Part shown: positions 62,161-64,000 of the stretch, one piece after another | Layout: every line of letters begins with the position of its first letter | Position numbering within the stretch: the first letter of the stretch is position 1 | DNA from: Sphingomonas gei | GTDB taxonomy: Bacteria; Pseudomonadota; Alphaproteobacteria; Sphingomonadales; Sphingomonadaceae | Length of the DNA stretch: 64,000 nt | Reading direction: 5' to 3' | Assembly (NCBI RefSeq): GCF_004792685.1 | Contig: NZ_SRXT01000001.1 | Location: 62,001-126,000 of the forward strand | The notes under the pieces: generated by a model | Seen by the model: only the letters and a program-made list of their open reading frames with translations | Database searches by the model: none | Told to the model about the DNA's origin: nothing | Position numbers and translations under genes: made by a program

Positions 62161-62888
62161 CTGGAAGGCTATCGGGCAAGACGGCGTTGATCACCGGTGC
62201 GGCGCATGGGATCGGCCGTGCAACGGCTGAATTGTTCGTCCGCGAAGGCGCGACTGTGTGGGCAGTGGATCGCGACGCCGACGCGCTTGCCACGTTCGAC
62301 GATTCCACAACCCGCCAAGTCGACATCTGCGACGCCGCCGCGGTGGAGGCAGTGATTGCCGAAGCCCCGCCGCTCGACATCTTGTTCAACTGTGCCGGCA
62401 TCGTCGCCGCGGGTACGATCCTCGATTGCAGCGAGGCCGACTGGCAGGCCTCGTTCGACCTCAACGTCACGGCGATGTACCGGATGATCCGCGCCGCGCT
62501 CCCGGCGATGCTCGCCAATGGCGGGGGCTCGATCGTCAACATGGCGTCGGTCGCCAGCTCGATCACCGGCGTGCCCAACCGCTTTGCCTACTGCGCGTCC
62601 AAGGCGGCAGTAATCGGGCTCACCAAGGCAGTCGCCGCGGACTTCGTCGCGCAGGGTATCCGCTGCAACGCGATCTGCCCGGGCACCGTCGACACCCCGG
62701 CGCTCCACCAGCGGCTGCGCGCCACGGGGGACTATGAGAATGCCCTGCGCGCCTTCAACGCGCGCCAGCCGATGGGCCGGCTCGGCGCCGCCGCCGAGAT
62801 CGCCGCACTCGCGCTCTATCTCGGCTCGGACGAATCCGGTTTCACCACCGGGCAGGTCCAGGTGATCGACGGCGGCTGGACCGTCTAG
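62157..62888 (+). CDS. SDR, probable 2-keto-3-deoxy-L-fuconate dehydrogenase
   Basis: Classical SDR of 243 residues: TGAAHGIG cofactor loop at residues 14-21, NCAGIV, active-site Ser in NMASVAS and YCASKAA. The C-terminus VQVIDGGWTV is typical. In this gene context it fits the NAD-dependent dehydrogenase that oxidises 2-keto-3-deoxy-L-fuconate to the 2,4-diketo acid. It is the last gene of the plus-strand fucose operon and overlaps the convergent IclR gene by 4 nt. Confidence 0.88.
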   Translation: MTGRLSGKTALITGAAHGIGRATAELFVREGATVWAVDRDADALATFDDSTTRQVDICDAAAVEAVIAEAPPLDILFNCAGIVAAGTILDCSEADWQASFDLNVTAMYRMIRAALPAMLANGGGSIVNMASVASSITGVPNRFAYCASKAAVIGLTKAVAADFVAQGIRCNAICPGTVDTPALHQRLRATGDYENALRAFNARQPMGRLGAAAEIAALALYLGSDESGFTTGQVQVIDGGWTV

Positions 62889-63676
62889 ATCCGGCTGTCG
62901 CCTTCGACGAGCTGGTCGGAGATCTGCGCGGCCGCGAACCGGACCAATTCCGCGGTTTCCTTGGCGGAGATCGAGGGCTGGAGCTTCTTGAGGTACGGCA
63001 CCGTCAGCGCCGCCGCGGCCATCCCGCCGCGCATCACCGGCGCCGAAACGTCGGTCACCCCCGCGACGAACTTGCTCGGGGTAAGTTCGACCTGGCGCTC
63101 GCGGATCTCGTCGGCATGCACGCGAAACGCCGCCAGCTCGGCCTCGGGCAGCTGCGGGTCGAGCAGGCTCTCCCAGCGCCGTCGGACATCCTCTGGTTGG
63201 AAGGCATAGAGGATCACTCCCGACGCTGCCTGGTGCAGCGGCCGGCGATAGCCGACGCGCACCGAGAAGCCGAGCTGCTCGCTCGATTCCATTCGCGCCA
63301 CCACCACCATCTCGCCCTGCGTGTGCAAGGCGAGGTGGCATGATTGGCCGACGCTCGATGCGAGCTGGCGCATCACCGGCAGCGCAGCCTCTATGAGGTC
63401 GCGCGTGCGCGGCTGCTGCATACCCAAAGAGAAGAGCCGGTCGGTCAGCCGATAGCCTTCGTTCGAGGGATCCTGTTCGATGAAACCGCGAAACTCGAGC
63501 ACCTGGACCATGCGGAACAGTTCGCCATGCGAGCGCCCGAGCCGATTGACGATCGCAGTCAAGGTCATCGGTCGCGCCTCGGTGGCGAGCAGCTCAAGGA
63601 TGTCGAGCCCCTTTTCCAGAGCCGGCGCCCGATAGCGCGAGTCGATCTCGCTTTTGTCTTCAGCGACTTTCTTCAC
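62885..63676 (-). CDS. IclR-family regulator of the fucose locus
   Basis: A 263-residue regulator: winged helix at about residues 15-75 (EKGLDILELLATEARPMTLTAIVNRLG) and the IclR effector domain (about 85-260; CHLALHTQGEMVVVARMESS and a SAPV segment). The GTG at 63676 has AGGGGG 5 nt upstream and gives the standard length; the longer frame reaches into the control region shared with fucP. It likely responds to a fucose catabolite and controls the divergent permease and the operon ending beside it (inference). Confidence 0.9.
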   Translation of the reverse strand: MKKVAEDKSEIDSRYRAPALEKGLDILELLATEARPMTLTAIVNRLGRSHGELFRMVQVLEFRGFIEQDPSNEGYRLTDRLFSLGMQQPRTRDLIEAALPVMRQLASSVGQSCHLALHTQGEMVVVARMESSEQLGFSVRVGYRRPLHQAASGVILYAFQPEDVRRRWESLLDPQLPEAELAAFRVHADEIRERQVELTPSKFVAGVTDVSAPVMRGGMAAAALTVPYLKKLQPSISAKETAELVRFAAAQISDQLVEGDSRI

Positions 63677-63773
63677 TTCACCCCCTGATGGCGTTCCTGC
63701 CTGCACCGTGTATCTGTTGCCGGCCCCTGAATGAAGATGGGCGGGGCAGAAGGCGCGGCGAGATTGTTGCATC

Positions 63774-63804
63774 CGCATGTGGAAAATGTTTTTATATGCG
63801 CAAG
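63774..63804 (+). promoter_or_regulatory. Conserved fucose-locus motif, copy 2
   Basis: GTTTTTATATGCGCAAG (63788-63804), the second copy of the motif at 60701-60717. An outer palindrome CGCAT (63774-63778) and ATGCG (63796-63800) surrounds it. It lies 33 nt upstream of the preferred fucP start, in the divergent iclR-fucP region. Confidence 0.6.
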
Positions 63805-63837
63805 GCTCGCAAAGGGCTTGGCGGGGGAAGAATGCGC

Positions 63838-64000
63838 ATGAAAGCCAGAGCGTCATCGGCCGCCTTGCTGCCGGTGGTACTGATCGTCGCCTTGTTCTTC
63901 CTGTGGGGCGTGGCCAACAACCTCAACGACGTTCTGATCGCGCACTTCAAGAAGCTGTTTACCTTGAGCGACCTGCAGGCGGGCCTCGTCCAGTCGGCTT
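63838..64000 (+). CDS. fucP: L-fucose:H+ symporter, N-terminal fragment cut by window edge
   Basis: The first 54 codons of a major facilitator permease are visible. After a short charged N-terminus a helix with VVLIVALFFLWGVANNLNDV follows, then LIAHFKKLFTLSDLQAGLVQS, which is the FucP-family signature of the first membrane segment and loop. The protein would import L-fucose with protons. The ATG at 63838 has GGGGGAAG about 8 nt upstream; an ATG at 63832 is closer to that site. The gene continues past position 64000. Confidence 0.88.
   Translation, partial: MKARASSAALLPVVLIVALFFLWGVANNLNDVLIAHFKKLFTLSDLQAGLVQSA

Overview
The window is a GC-rich chromosomal stretch of an aerobic alphaproteobacterium, most likely Sphingomonas or a close sphingomonad. 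The reasons are strong third-position GC bias, a large TonB-dependent receptor beside sugar genes, an oxidative L-fucose pathway, an N-acetylglucosamine (GlcNAc) PTS locus with a multidomain energy-coupling protein, and repeated CGTCATCCC(C/G)GCGAAAGC-type hairpins scattered between genes. I saw no rRNA, tRNA, CRISPR array, prophage or transposase. The genus call is inference from gene content.

Layout. 1-8.8 kb is housekeeping: a fatty acid desaturase, lptF-lptG with a small unknown gene (minus strand), obgE, a Uma2-type nuclease, proB, an NAD-dependent epimerase, and a divergent FMN reductase / HxlR regulator pair with a 10-bp inverted repeat between them. 8.8-20.2 kb has repeats, a COG2509-type flavoprotein, an FkbH-like HAD protein, and two adjacent soluble hybrid kinases; the first has a very long poly-HAMP array like fungal Nik1. 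20.2-26.2 kb has an SDR, modABC, a ketopantoate-reductase-like gene, a DUF1993 gene, a HAD phosphatase and a Crp/Fnr regulator with an FNR/FixK-like box upstream.

26.2-38.7 kb is a complete chitooligosaccharide/GlcNAc locus. On the minus strand are gntR, a SIS-domain deaminase (NagB-II type) and nagA. On the plus strand are a TonB receptor, a GH20 hexosaminidase, an EIIA-HPr-EI fusion and nagE. Six TGGT(C/A)T half-sites lie in the divergent control region. Together these would import oligomers, cleave them to GlcNAc, phosphorylate and import GlcNAc, then deacetylate and deaminate it. A FadR-type regulator and a small divergent ORF follow.

39.9-57.8 kb is efflux and regulation. One operon (minus strand) matches the E. 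coli cecR-ybhG-ybhF-ybhS-ybhR order with an added outer-membrane factor, and has a perfect 16-bp palindrome upstream of the regulator. Then come a second TetR regulator, an OmpR-type two-component system with a divergent OB-fold-like secreted protein, and an RND operon (132-aa protein, adaptor, AcrB-type pump, outer-membrane factor). The RND promoter overlaps TetR-like operators, and its gene junctions carry a terminator-like hairpin and REP-type elements.

58-64 kb holds an M19 dipeptidase and an L-fucose locus: L-fuconate dehydratase, a mutarotase, an aldo/keto reductase, a 2-keto-3-deoxy-L-fuconate dehydrogenase-like SDR, an IclR regulator and the start of a FucP permease that runs off the window. 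A 17-nt motif lies upstream of both plus-strand fucose transcription units.
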